This document shows positions 7,825 to 25,100 of a stretch of 64,000 nucleotides of DNA, one piece after another. The notes below the pieces were generated by a model. It did not search any database and was not told the origin of the DNA. It saw only the letters and a list, made by a program, of their open reading frames with translations. A program made the position numbers and the translations under genes. Each line of letters opens with the position of its first letter. Within the stretch, counting starts at the first letter, position 1. This stretch comes from Brevibacillus gelatini (lineage in GTDB: Bacteria; Bacillota; Bacilli; Brevibacillales; Brevibacillaceae): the NCBI RefSeq assembly GCF_003710935.1, contig NZ_RHHS01000015.1, forward strand, positions 1 to 64,000. Direction: 5' to 3'.

Positions 7825-8760
7825 TTAGATCGCCTCCTTTTCTTGGTCCAGCAAGCTCAGGTAGGAATCTTCCAGCGAAACAGAGAGCGGTGTTATGTAT
7901 TTGACCGTGACATCCGCTGCGACCAGCTTTTTCACCAACTGCGGGTTGGCTGTCTCCGGGTCAGCGATTCTCAGATGAAACTGGTTTTCCACGCGTTTGT
8001 ACGCTTCGACTTCCTTGGCTTCCTTGATAATCTGCTCCGACTTTTGCAGGTCTGCGCCGACATCGAGAATCACGTTGTAGGTGCTCCATTCTTCGCGGAA
8101 TTTTTGCGGGGTGGTCAAGCGAATGACTTCGCCCTTGATGATCGCGAATTCATGGCACAATTCGTCAATCTCGGTCAGGATGTGCGAACTCATGATGATC
8201 GTTTTCCCGGAGGCAGCCCATTCGCGGATCAAATCTTTCAGCTTGCGAATGCTGACGGGATCGAGATTGGCTGTGACTTCGTCCAGGAAGAGGACTTCCG
8301 GGTCGTGCAAAATCGCGCAGATGATTGAAAGCTTTTGCTTCATTCCTTTTGACAACCTGCCGGCAGGGTCGTTTCTTCTTTCCCACAAGTCGAACTGGCG
8401 CAGCAAAAACTCGATGCGGGAGGCACGCTTGGCTTTGGGAATCTGGTAGCAGGCAGCGAAAAATTCCAGGTTGTCCAGGACAGAAAGCTTGTCGTACACC
8501 CCCGGTGACTCTGTGACGCAACCGATTTTTTTGCGAATCTCTTCTTTGTGCTTGCTGATTTGATGGCCAAGGATGGTGACTTCTCCGGAGGTAGGCTCGA
8601 TGAGGCAGGACAGGATGCGCAAGGTTGTCGTTTTGCCAGATCCGTTGGGGCCGAGTAGACCGAAAATCGTTCCTTTGGGAATCGAGAGAGAGATTCCGTT
8701 CAGAACATTTTTGTCGCCGAACGACTTTTTCAGGTCTTTCATTTCGATTACATGCTCCAT
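7825..8760 (-). CDS. ABC transporter ATP-binding protein
   Basis: A 311-residue ATPase that energises the adjacent ABC-2 permease. Visible motifs are Walker A GPNGSGKTT at residues 37-45, the signature RLSKGM at about 135-140 (a common variant of LSGGQ), Walker B VLFLDE ending at D160-E161, and the switch histidine in SSHILTE. The Q-loop position reads CVTESPG, with Glu in place of Gln, as in several NatA-type exporters. The C-terminal hundred residues form an accessory domain without recognisable motifs. I chose ATG at 8760 because AAAGGTGAT is correctly spaced from it; a TTG one codon upstream would be too close. The gene is transcribed away from lgrA. Confidence 0.9.
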   Translation of the reverse strand: MEHVIEMKDLKKSFGDKNVLNGISLSIPKGTIFGLLGPNGSGKTTTLRILSCLIEPTSGEVTILGHQISKHKEEIRKKIGCVTESPGVYDKLSVLDNLEFFAACYQIPKAKRASRIEFLLRQFDLWERRNDPAGRLSKGMKQKLSIICAILHDPEVLFLDEVTANLDPVSIRKLKDLIREWAASGKTIIMSSHILTEIDELCHEFAIIKGEVIRLTTPQKFREEWSTYNVILDVGADLQKSEQIIKEAKEVEAYKRVENQFHLRIADPETANPQLVKKLVAADVTVKYITPLSVSLEDSYLSLLDQEKEAI

Positions 8761-8839
8761 CAATTATCACCTTTTTTCGAATGATTGTGTATAATAGAAA
8801 TTGCAGCGTTTTCCATATATTCCACATTTTCTCTCTTCT

Positions 8840-8846
8840 TGTCGAA
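8840..8846 (+). promoter_or_regulatory. Possible Spo0A box
   Basis: TGTCGAA matches the 7-base core bound by Spo0A. A weaker copy, AGTCGAA, is at 9159-9165. Gramicidin is made at the transition to sporulation, so control by Spo0A would make sense, but a 7-mer in 450 bases is weak evidence. Confidence 0.22.
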
Positions 8847-8857
8847 GTTCCTCTTTT

Positions 8858-8887
8858 TTCATCATGAATATTTTTTTTAATGATGAA
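8858..8887. repeat. Inverted repeat with T-rich loop
   Basis: TTCATCAT (8858-8865) and ATGATGAA (8880-8887) form an 8-bp perfect stem around an AT-only loop apart from one G. It could be a protein-binding dyad or a transcript hairpin in either direction. No T tract follows the stem itself on the plus strand. Confidence 0.4.
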
Positions 8888-8907
8888 GTCGTTTTTGACT
8901 GCTTGCA

Positions 8908-8937
8908 CAGGACTTGATGCATGAGCAGTTCGTCCTG
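8908..8937. repeat. Inverted repeat upstream of the lgrA promoter
   Basis: CAGGAC (8908-8913) and GTCCTG (8932-8937) form a 6-bp perfect stem with an 18-nt loop. It lies about 150 bases upstream of the proposed lgrA -35, so it would be an operator rather than part of the lgrA transcript. Confidence 0.3.
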
Positions 8938-9089
8938 CTTTCCTCCACGTTTTTCTTTCGGAGTCGGCTCCCGTTGCCCGCGAGCACCATAGGGGCACCA
9001 GGGGGGGGGTTCTATCATGGTTAAGAGTTTTTAATCAAAAAGGAATTCTTTTCAGATTCAGAAAAATATAAACACTTGACCTCTAACTA

Positions 9090-9117
9090 TTTACAAATTA
9101 CCATGGTTTTGTACAAT
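9090..9117 (+). promoter_or_regulatory. Putative sigma-A promoter of lgrABCD
   Basis: TTTACA (9090-9095) and TACAAT (9112-9117), each five of six to consensus, are separated by 16 bases in AT-rich DNA. Start of transcription would be near 9124, leaving a leader of about 87 nt. A second option is TTGACC (9076-9081) with TACCAT (9099-9104) at 17-base spacing. Both could be used. Confidence 0.5.
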
Positions 9118-9123
9118 ATGTAA

Positions 9124-16032
<6,909 letters not shown>

Positions 16033-16059
16033 GTATCTGGAATCAGGAGGAGAGCAGTC

Positions 16060-19000
16060 GTGTCAAGGAATAAGATCGACAATATCTATCCGTTATCTCC
16101 TATGCAAGAGGGAATGTTGTTTCATTCCCTCCTGGACGAAGAAACCGAGTCCTATTTTGAGCAATTCCGGTTCACGATCAAAGGGCTCATCGATCCAGCT
16201 ATCCTGGAACAAAGCTTGAACGCACTGATCGAGCGACACGATATTCTCCGCACTGTTTTTCTCCTTGAAAAAGTACAGAAGCCTCGACAGGTTGTGCTCA
16301 AGGAAAGAAAGACAACGGTTCAGGTGGTGGACATTACCCACCTGAACCCCGATGAGCAAGACGCCTTTCTGGAGGACTTTGCAAGCAAAGATCGCAGGAA
16401 AGGCTTTGATCTGGCAAAAGACGTGCTCATTCGTCTTGCGCTTGTCCGGACTTCATCCGATTCGTATACGCTTTTCTGGAGTCACCATCATATTTTGCTG
16501 GACGGCTGGTGCATTCCGATTGTGCTGAATGACTTTTTTCAAATCTATCAGCAATTGAATGCAGGGCAGCCAGTCCAACTTGGCCCGGTATACCCCTACA
16601 GCGCGTACATCAGCTGGCTCGGGGAGCAGGATGCCGAAGAAGCAAAAGCAAACTGGGCGAGGTACATAAGCGGCTATGAGCCCAGCAGCTTTTTGCAAAA
16701 GCAGGGCGTCGGCCACAAATACAGGCAAGCGGAATTTGTCTTTGCGATTGACGAGGCACTGACAGGCGAATTGAACAGGCTCGCCAAGCAATTGCAAGTG
16801 ACGGTTAACAATCTTTTCCGCACGATCTGGGGGCTCATGCTGCAACGGCACTGCAACACGGATGACATCATCTTCGGATCGGTTGTCTCCGGGCGGTCGA
16901 GCGAAGTTATGCACGTTGAGCAAATGGTGGGACTGTTCATTAACACCGTGCCTGTCCGTGTCCAGGCGAGCGAGCGGCAAACGTTTGCTGACCTGGTGAA
17001 GCAAGTGCAGGACGAGTCGCTTTCGCTGGAAAAATACCATTATCTTTCCTTGGCTGACATCCAAGGGAAGCAAAATTTGATCGATCATATTGTTCTCTTC
17101 CAAAACTATCCGATGGGCCAAGAGTTTCTGGCCCGCTTAAACCAATACAACCAGGATTTTACCCTCACTCATCTGACTGCATTTGAACAAACCAACTACG
17201 ATTTGAACGTAATGGTTACTCCGAACGACGTCATCACGATCAAGTACATTTACAATGCTTCTTGCCTGACAGAAGAACAACTCATGCACATCAGTCAACA
17301 ACTCACGACGATTATGACACAAGTCACAGACAACCCGGACATTCCTTTGCAGCAGCTCGAAGTAGTGGACCCGGCAGAGAAACATCGGCAGCTTCATTCC
17401 TTTAACGATACGAATCGCCATTATCCTGTTAATCAATTGATTCATCAAATTTTTGAAGAGCGTGCCGAGCAAAATCCGGACCGGGTTGCGCTGGTAATCG
17501 GCGAACAAACGGTCTCTTATCGCGAATTAAACGACAAGGCCAATCAACTCGCTGCTGTATTACGGGTCAGAGGCGTCGGACCGGAGAGCATTGTCAGCCT
17601 GCTTGTCGAACGTTCGGCGGAGATGCTGATTAGCATTCTGGCGATTTTGAAAGCGGGCGGAGCCTATTTGCCGATTGATCCCGCCCATCCGAAGGAACGG
17701 ATTGAATACATTTTGCAGGACAGCAAAAGTCAATGGCTGCTGACGACCAAGCGCTTCCTTGAGACGATTGATTTTCCTGAGCGGATCATCAATCTGGAGG
17801 CGGAAGAGTTTTACCAGGGCGTGGCGGACAATCCGCCGTGCAGAGCGCATGTGGGAAATCTGGCTTACGTCATCTATACATCCGGTTCGACTGGCAAGCC
17901 AAAAGGGGTCATGATCGAGCATGCAAGTCTGCTCAACATCCTCTTTGCCCTGCACGAGGAATACCCGCTGCTGGAAAACGATGCGTATTTGCTGAAGACG
18001 ACCTACACCTTTGACGTGTCCGTCGCAGAAATATTCGGCTGGATGTTGGGCAGCGGCAGACTGGTCATTCTCGATCCCGGCGCGGAGAAGGAACCGGCGC
18101 AAATCTGGGAAGCGATTGTGCGCCATGGCGTAACGCATGTCAATTTCGTCCCGTCCATGCTCATTCCGTTTGTTGACTATGTGCAAGACCGCGAGCAAGC
18201 CAACCAGCTGCGGTACATTTTCGCCGCCGGGGAGGCCATGCCGTCCGATTTGGTGGCAAAAGTTTACGAGGCACTGCCAGACGTCATGCTGGAGAACATC
18301 TACGGCCCGACGGAATCGACGATCTATGCCACGAAGTTCTCTCTGACGCGGGATTTTCGGGAAGTTTCTGTGCCGATCGGAAAGCCGCTCGCCAATATTC
18401 AGACGCATATCGTCAACAGACACGGGCAGTTGCAGCCAATCGGCGTCCCTGGTGAATTGTGCATCGCCGGAGCCAGCCTGGCGAGAGGATATTTGAACAA
18501 CGAAGAGCTGACCAACGAAAAGTTCGTCCCTCACCCGTTTGCGGAGGGCAAGCGCATGTACCGGACTGGCGACCTGGCTCGTTATCGCCCTGACGGGAAC
18601 ATCGAGTACCTTGGCCGCATCGACCATCAGGTCAAAATTCGCGGTTATCGGATTGAGCTGGACGAAATTCGCAGCCAACTGATCCTGGAAGATTCGATTC
18701 GCGATGCGGTTGTTGTGGCCCATACCGATCATAACGGTCAAGCGTATTTGTGCGCCTATTTCATCGCGGACAAAATGTGGAACGTTTCGTCCTTGCGTGA
18801 ATGGCTTCGCCAAACATTGCCCGAGTACATGGTGCCGTCCCATTTTATCCAGATGGAAGAGTTTCCGCTGACCTCCAGCGGAAAAATTGACCGCAAAGCC
18901 TTGCCTCTCCCTGACGGCAGCGTGAATACGGGCACCGCGTACAGTGCGCCGCGCAACCCGATTGAGGAACTGCTTGCCCGCATCTGGGAGGAAGTGCTCG

Positions 19001-19175
19001 CTGTAACGCGAGTCGGGATTCACGACAACTTTTTCGAGCTGGGCGGTCACTCGCTTTTGGCGACACAAGTGCTGTCGCGGACAGCGAAGCTGTTTCAGGT
19101 TCAGCTTACGATGCGGGAGATTTTTACTTATCAGACGGTAGCTGAGCTTGCCGAGCGGATTCAATTCCTGCGCCA
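16060..19175 (+). other. Module 3 (C-A-T), predicted Ala
   Basis: By-eye pocket D-V-A-N-F-A-I-I-Y, similar to glycine module 2 and unlike the other Ala module (5). The C domain begins YPLSPMQEGMLFHSLL, the form found after E domains. Confidence 0.85.
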
Positions 19176-22100
19176 GGGAGCGGAGGTCGTGAAGCTAAGC
19201 GCAATCGAGCCGCGCCCACTCACTGTTTCGGACGAGTGGCCGCTCTCCTACGCGCAGCAACGTCTCTGGTTCCTTGATCGGCTCATCCCGAACAGCGCCA
19301 TGTACAACATTCCGGTCGGATTCCGGCTGCGAGGTGAAGTGGATGCGCAAGTGCTGGAATGCGCTTTGAATGAAATCATCAGACGGCACGAGTCGCTCCG
19401 CACCACGTTTATCGACGTAGACGGGCGCGCCGTTCAGGTAATCCATACAGATGTGCACTTGTCGCTTGGCGTGATGGATCTGCGCAACAAACCGGCAGCG
19501 GAAAAAGACGCGGAGTGGAAGCGGATGGCGGCAGAAGACGCGTCAACACCATTCCAGCTCGATCAATGGCCGTTAATGCGTGCCGTGTTGATCCGGTTGG
19601 CGGAGCAAGAGTCCATTCTCTGGCTGAATGTACACCATATCATCGCGGACGGCTGGTCGATGGATGTACTGGTGAACGAACTGAGCACGGTGTACGAAGC
19701 ATTGCTCAAGAAAGAAGCGGTGCCGCTTGCTGACTTGCCGATCCAGTACCGCGATTATGCGATATGGCAGCGGGAACAAGGGCAAAACGACGTATGGGAA
19801 AAGCAGCTTGGCTACTGGAAACAGAAACTGGCTGGCAGCGAACCGCTGTTGCCGCTGCCGACAGATCGGCCGCGTCCGGTCGTACAAAGCTATCGCGGCG
19901 ACAATCTTTCCTTTTTCGTGTCGGGTGAAGTGGGGCAAAAGCTGCGCGAACTGGGCCGCAAGGAAGGTGCGACACTGTTCATGACGCTGCTTGCGGCGTT
20001 CAAAAGCTTTCTGTACCGCTATACGCATACGACAGACATATTGATTGGGACGCCAGTGGCCGGACGCAATCGGCAGGAAATCGAAAACCTGATCGGATTT
20101 TTCGTCAATATGCTGGTTCTGCGTACCGACTTGTCCGGCGACCCGTCATTCGTGGAATTGTTGCGGCGTGTGCGTGAGACGGCGTTTGATGCATTTGCCA
20201 ACGAGGACCTGCCTTTTGAAAAACTGGTGGATGAACTGCAAATCGAGCGCAGTCTGAGTTATTCCCCGCTGTTCCAGGTGCTGTTCGCTCTGCAGGGGAT
20301 GTCGACAGGCGTACGCGAAGGCGAGACGCTGGCGATTGCACCGGATGAAGTCCAGCTCAACCAGACGACCAAATTCGATTTGACGCTGACGATGATCGAA
20401 GCGGAAGACGGCGGGTTCAAGGGTGTGTTTGAATACAGCACGGATTTGTTTGACCGTTCGACCATTGAGCGTATGGCGGGGCATTTCTGCCATCTGTTGC
20501 AAGCTGTTGCCGCCCAGCCAGGGCAAAAGCTTACGTCCATTCCGCTGCTCGGTGATGCGGAACGAACCCGGATGCTCGTCGAGTGGAACCGGACCGAAGC
20601 TGCTTATTCCTGCGAGCGGAATGTCCACGAACTGGTCGCCTGCATGGCACGCGAGTTTCCCGAGCAGCTTGCTGTGATCGGCGAAGAGGGAGCGATCACC
20701 TATGCAGAACTCGATGCGAAGGCCAACCAGCTTGCGCACGTCTTGTTGAAACGCAAGATTGGCGCCGAGGATCTGGTCGGGATTTGCGTAGAGCGTTCGA
20801 TTGAAATGCTGATCGGTCAACTTGCGATCCTCAAGGCAGGGGCCGCTTATGTCCCGATGGACCCGGCGTACCCCCGTGAGCGACTCGCTTTCATGATGGA
20901 CGATGCGCAAATGTCACTGGTTTTGACCCAGGAGCGGTTGCTTGGGGCATTGCCGGAAAGCGCTGCGGCGTATCTTTGCCTGGACAGGGATTGGCAGGAG
21001 ATTGCCCAAGAGAGCCGGGTTGCGCCAGCCATCACGACAAAAGCGGAGCAACTCGCCTACGTCATCTATACGTCCGGTTCAACGGGTACGCCAAAAGGGG
21101 TGCAGATCGAGCACGGGTCGCTGCTCAATCTGGTCTACTGGCACCAACGGGCGTACAACGTTACTGCCGGGGATCGGGCCTCGCAAATTGCCGGAACGGC
21201 TTTTGACGCTTCGGTATGGGAGACTTGGCCGTATTTGACGGCAGGGGCGACGATTTGCCAGCCGCCGGAAGAGATTCGTCTCATGCCGGAAAAGCTGCGG
21301 GATTGGCTCGTCGAATCCGCGATCACGATCAGCTTTTTGCCAACCCCTCTGGCCGAGAGCCTGCTTGCTTTGGAATGGCCGAACAAAACAGCGCTGCGCT
21401 ACATGCTGACAGGCGGCGACAAGCTGCACCAGTACCCGACTGCAGATGTGCCGTTTACGCTCGTGAACCAATACGGTCCGACCGAAAATACCGTCGTCGC
21501 GACAGCGGGCGTCGTGCCTGCTGGCGGAGAGCGGGCGTCTGCCCCTTCCATCGGGCGGCCGATTGACAACGTGGCGGTGTATGTACTCGATGAAAACAGA
21601 CAGCCTGTACCTACTGGTGTAGTCGGGGAGCTGTACATTGCCGGAAAAAGTCTCGCGCGCGGCTATTTGAACCGGCCAGACCTGACAGCAGCCAGCTTTG
21701 TGCCGAATCCGTTTTCCCCGGTCCCCGGTGAGCGCATGTACCGCACGGGCGATCTGGTCCGTTATGGAGCGGATGGCAGCCTGGAGTTCATCGGGCGTGC
21801 CGACAATCAGGTAAGCATTCGCGGGTTCAGGATCGAGCTTGGCGAAATTGAAACAGCGCTGTACACGCATCCGGCAGTATTGGAGGCCGTGGTGGTCGTC
21901 AGGGAAGATGTGACGCCTGGGATGAAGCGGCTGGTCGCCTATGTCGTGCTTCACGAAGGCGAAGCGATCCTGACGGGCGAGCTGCGTCAGTCGCTGAAGG
22001 AGAAGCTGCCGGACTACATGGTGCCGTATGCAATCGTACTGCTGGATGCTCTGCCGCTTACGCCAAACGGAAAAGTAGACCGTCGTGCATTGCCAAGACC

Positions 22101-25100
22101 CGATGTCTCGCAAACGGAGTGGGAAGGCCGCCATGTCCCGCCGCAAACAGAAGCGGAACGCAAGCTGGCTGAAATTTGGCAAGAAGTTCTCGGGGTAGAG
22201 TCGATCGGGGTTCACGATAACTTTTTCGAGCTTGGCGGAGACTCGATTTTGACGATTCAGATTGTCTCGCGGGCCAGTCAGGCGGGGCTGAAATTGACGC
22301 CGAAGCATTTGTTTGACGCGCAAACATTGGCGGAGCTGGCTGCCAGCGCTGTAGTTGTGGAGGACGCTCCACAGCAGGCGGAGCAAGGGGTCGTAACTGG
22401 CGAGCTGCCGCTTACGCCGATTCAAATGTGGTTTTTTGAGCAGGAGATTCGCGATCTCCATCACTGGAACCAGTCGGTCATGCTGGCTGTCCGGGAAAAA
22501 CTGGATGCGACTTTCCTGGCAAAAGCTTTTGCCGCGCTGCCTGTTCACCACGATGCGCTGCGCCTGCGTTTTCCATACGTCGACGGAAAGCGGAAACCGT
22601 ATCACGCAGCGATCGCGGATGAAGACGTGCTGCAAGTGATCGATCTGTCGTCCGTTCCCGAAGCGGATCGCGAAGCCCGGATGCAGGCCATCGCGGACGA
22701 ACTGCAGGGAAGTGTGGACATCGAAAAAGGGCCGCTGCATCGCGCCGCATACTTCCAGCTCGGCAGTGAGCAGCGTCTGTTCATTGTCATTCACCATCTC
22801 GCAGTCGATGGTGTTTCCTGGCGGATTATTCTGGAAGACTTGCAAACCGCCTATCAGCAACTGAAAGCTGGGCAAAAGCTGGAGTTGCCTCGAAAAACGA
22901 CTTCGTTCAAAAGCTGGTCGGAGGCATTGGTACAGTTCGCCCGGCAAAGCAAGGTCGACGACTACTGGATGCAGCTTGACACCGGAAAAATATGCCCGCT
23001 GCCTGTGGATCACCCGACAGGCACAAACAAGGAAGGTCTGGCGGTACAAGTGAAGGCGAAGCTGAGTGTGGACGAGACGCGCGCCCTGCTGCAAGAAGTG
23101 CCGGCTGCTTATCGCACCCAGATAAACGATGTCCTGCTCAGCGCCTTGACCCGAACGGTTGCCGACTGGACGGGCCAAGAGACGCTCTACGTTGCCGTTG
23201 AGGGGCACGGACGGGAAGCGATCAGCGATGGCGTGGACATTTCCCGGACTGTGGGCTGGTTTACGAGCATGTACCCGGTCTTGCTGGAAGCAAAGCCGGA
23301 GATGGCATGGGGAGACATGCTGAAATCGATCAAGGAACAGCTTCGCGCCATTCCCGACAAAGGCATTGGATACGGCATTCACCGTTATCTGAGCAACGAC
23401 GGGCAAACAGTCGCACGTTTAACGGCCTTGCCGCAGCCGGAGATCAGCTTCAACTACCTGGGACAGTTTGGCCAAGCGCAAACGGCTGATGCCGCCTTGT
23501 TCCAGATGATCCCGAACTGGTCCGCTTCCAATCAGGGCAAAGAGGAAACCCGTCTGCACAAGCTCGACTTCCTTGGCATGGTGACACAAGATCAGTTGGA
23601 AATGACCTGGACGTACAGCGGCGACCTGTACGAACAAAGCACAGTGGAAAAGCTCGCACGTCGCTACGTACAAGCGCTGCAAGCGATCATTGCCCATTGC
23701 CGCACAGAAGAAGCAGGGGGCTATACTCCTTCCGATTTCCCGCTGGCTGAGCTCGATCAGAAGAGCCTGGACAAGTTCATCGGAAAAAATCGCCGGATCG
23801 AAAACGTCTACACGCTCACGCCGTTGCAGGAGGGAATGCTGTTCCACTCCTTGTACGAGCAGACAGGCGGGGATTACGTCGTGCAACTGGCTTTGAAGCT
23901 GAACGATGTAAATGTGGCGCTGTTTGCGGAAGCTTGGCAAAAAGTCGTCGAGCGTCACGCGATTCTCCGCACGTCGATCCTCTGGAGCGGACTGGAGAAG
24001 CCGCATCAGGTCGTCCATACGCACGTCAAAGCGGATGTCACGCAACTGGATTGGCGTCATTTGACAGAAGCGGAGCAGGAAGCGAGCCTGCAAGCGTATC
24101 TGGAGCAGGATCGCAAGCGCGGTTTCGATCTTGCCCGTCCGCCACTGATGCGCTGGGCATTGATTCGCCTTAATGCCAACACCAGCCAGTTCGTTTGGAG
24201 CTTCCATCACATGCTTCTGGATGGGTGGAGCACGCCGATTGTATTTAACGATTGGCTGGCGTTTTATCAGGCAGCGCGCCAAGGGCGTGAAGCAAAGCTG
24301 CCAGCGATTCCTCCGTTCTCTGCTTATATCGCCTGGTTGAAGCGGCAAAATCTGCAGGCAGCCGAGCAGTATTGGCGCGATTATTTGCGGGGCTTTAGCG
24401 TTCCGACTCCGCTTGCGATGGGCAAAGCGGGCGGAAGCGCCGGACAGCCAAAAGAGTACGCCGACCACAAACTCGTCTTGACGAAGGAGACGACTGCGCG
24501 GCTCCACGCCTTTGCGCGAAGGCATCAGTTGACGCTGAATACATTGGTCCAGGGTGCCTGGGCACTGATTCTTGGCCGTTATGCTGGCGAAGCTGAAGTG
24601 TTGTTTGGGGCAACCAGCCTGGGACGCCCGGCCGATTTGACCGGAGCCGAATCGATGGTCGGACTGTTTATCAACACGTTGCCAGTGCGTGTGCTTTTGC
24701 CGGAGCAGACGGACGTCATCAGTTGGCTGCACGATTTGCAGCAGGCCCAAAGCGAGATGCGCCAGTACGAATTTACGCCGCTGGTAGACATCCAGAGCTG
24801 GAGCGAGGTGCCGCGCGGACAGTCGTTGTTTGACAGCATTTTCGTTTTTGAAAACTACTTGTCCGGCACAAGTGCCGAGTCCGATTCCGGTGTATGGCTC
24901 GGGGAAGTCAAGGCAGTCGAGCAGACGAGCTATCCGCTGACACTCGTCGTCGCCCCTGGCGAAGAGCTTTTGCTCAAACTGATTTATGAGACAGGGCGAT
25001 TTGAGCGAGAGGCGATCGACAGAGTTTTGGCTCAGTTGAGCAGAGCGCTTGAGGTCATCATGCTTCAACCGCAGGAACCGCTCGCTGCGCTGTCGATCAT

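Noticed and set aside
7080-7904. Plus-strand frame of 274 codons opposite the ABC permease
   Set aside because: Its composition (Asp, His, Arg and Gln rich, no motifs) is what the complement of a membrane-protein gene gives; the minus-strand permease is well supported.
8790-8795. TATAAT on the plus strand
   Set aside because: It has no -35-like hexamer at 16-18 bases and would give a leader of about 400 nt; it is probably a chance match or part of the opposite-strand promoter.
8950-9010. T-box-like or tRNA-like sequence near GCGAGCACCA
   Set aside because: The match to the T-box core is imperfect, no terminator/antiterminator pair follows, and no cloverleaf can be drawn.
8767-9018. Possible 83-codon gene on the minus strand upstream of the ABC ATPase
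   Set aside because: It starts next to the G9 tract, has no Shine-Dalgarno, has an implausible composition and lies in the control region.
21079-23406. Long antisense open frame (775 codons) opposite lgrB, and similar ones at 23419-25692, 13321-14784 and 39101-40948
   Set aside because: These are mirror frames of GC-biased NRPS codons. They are rich in Arg, His and Gln, show no family motifs, and overlap fully recognised domains on the plus strand.
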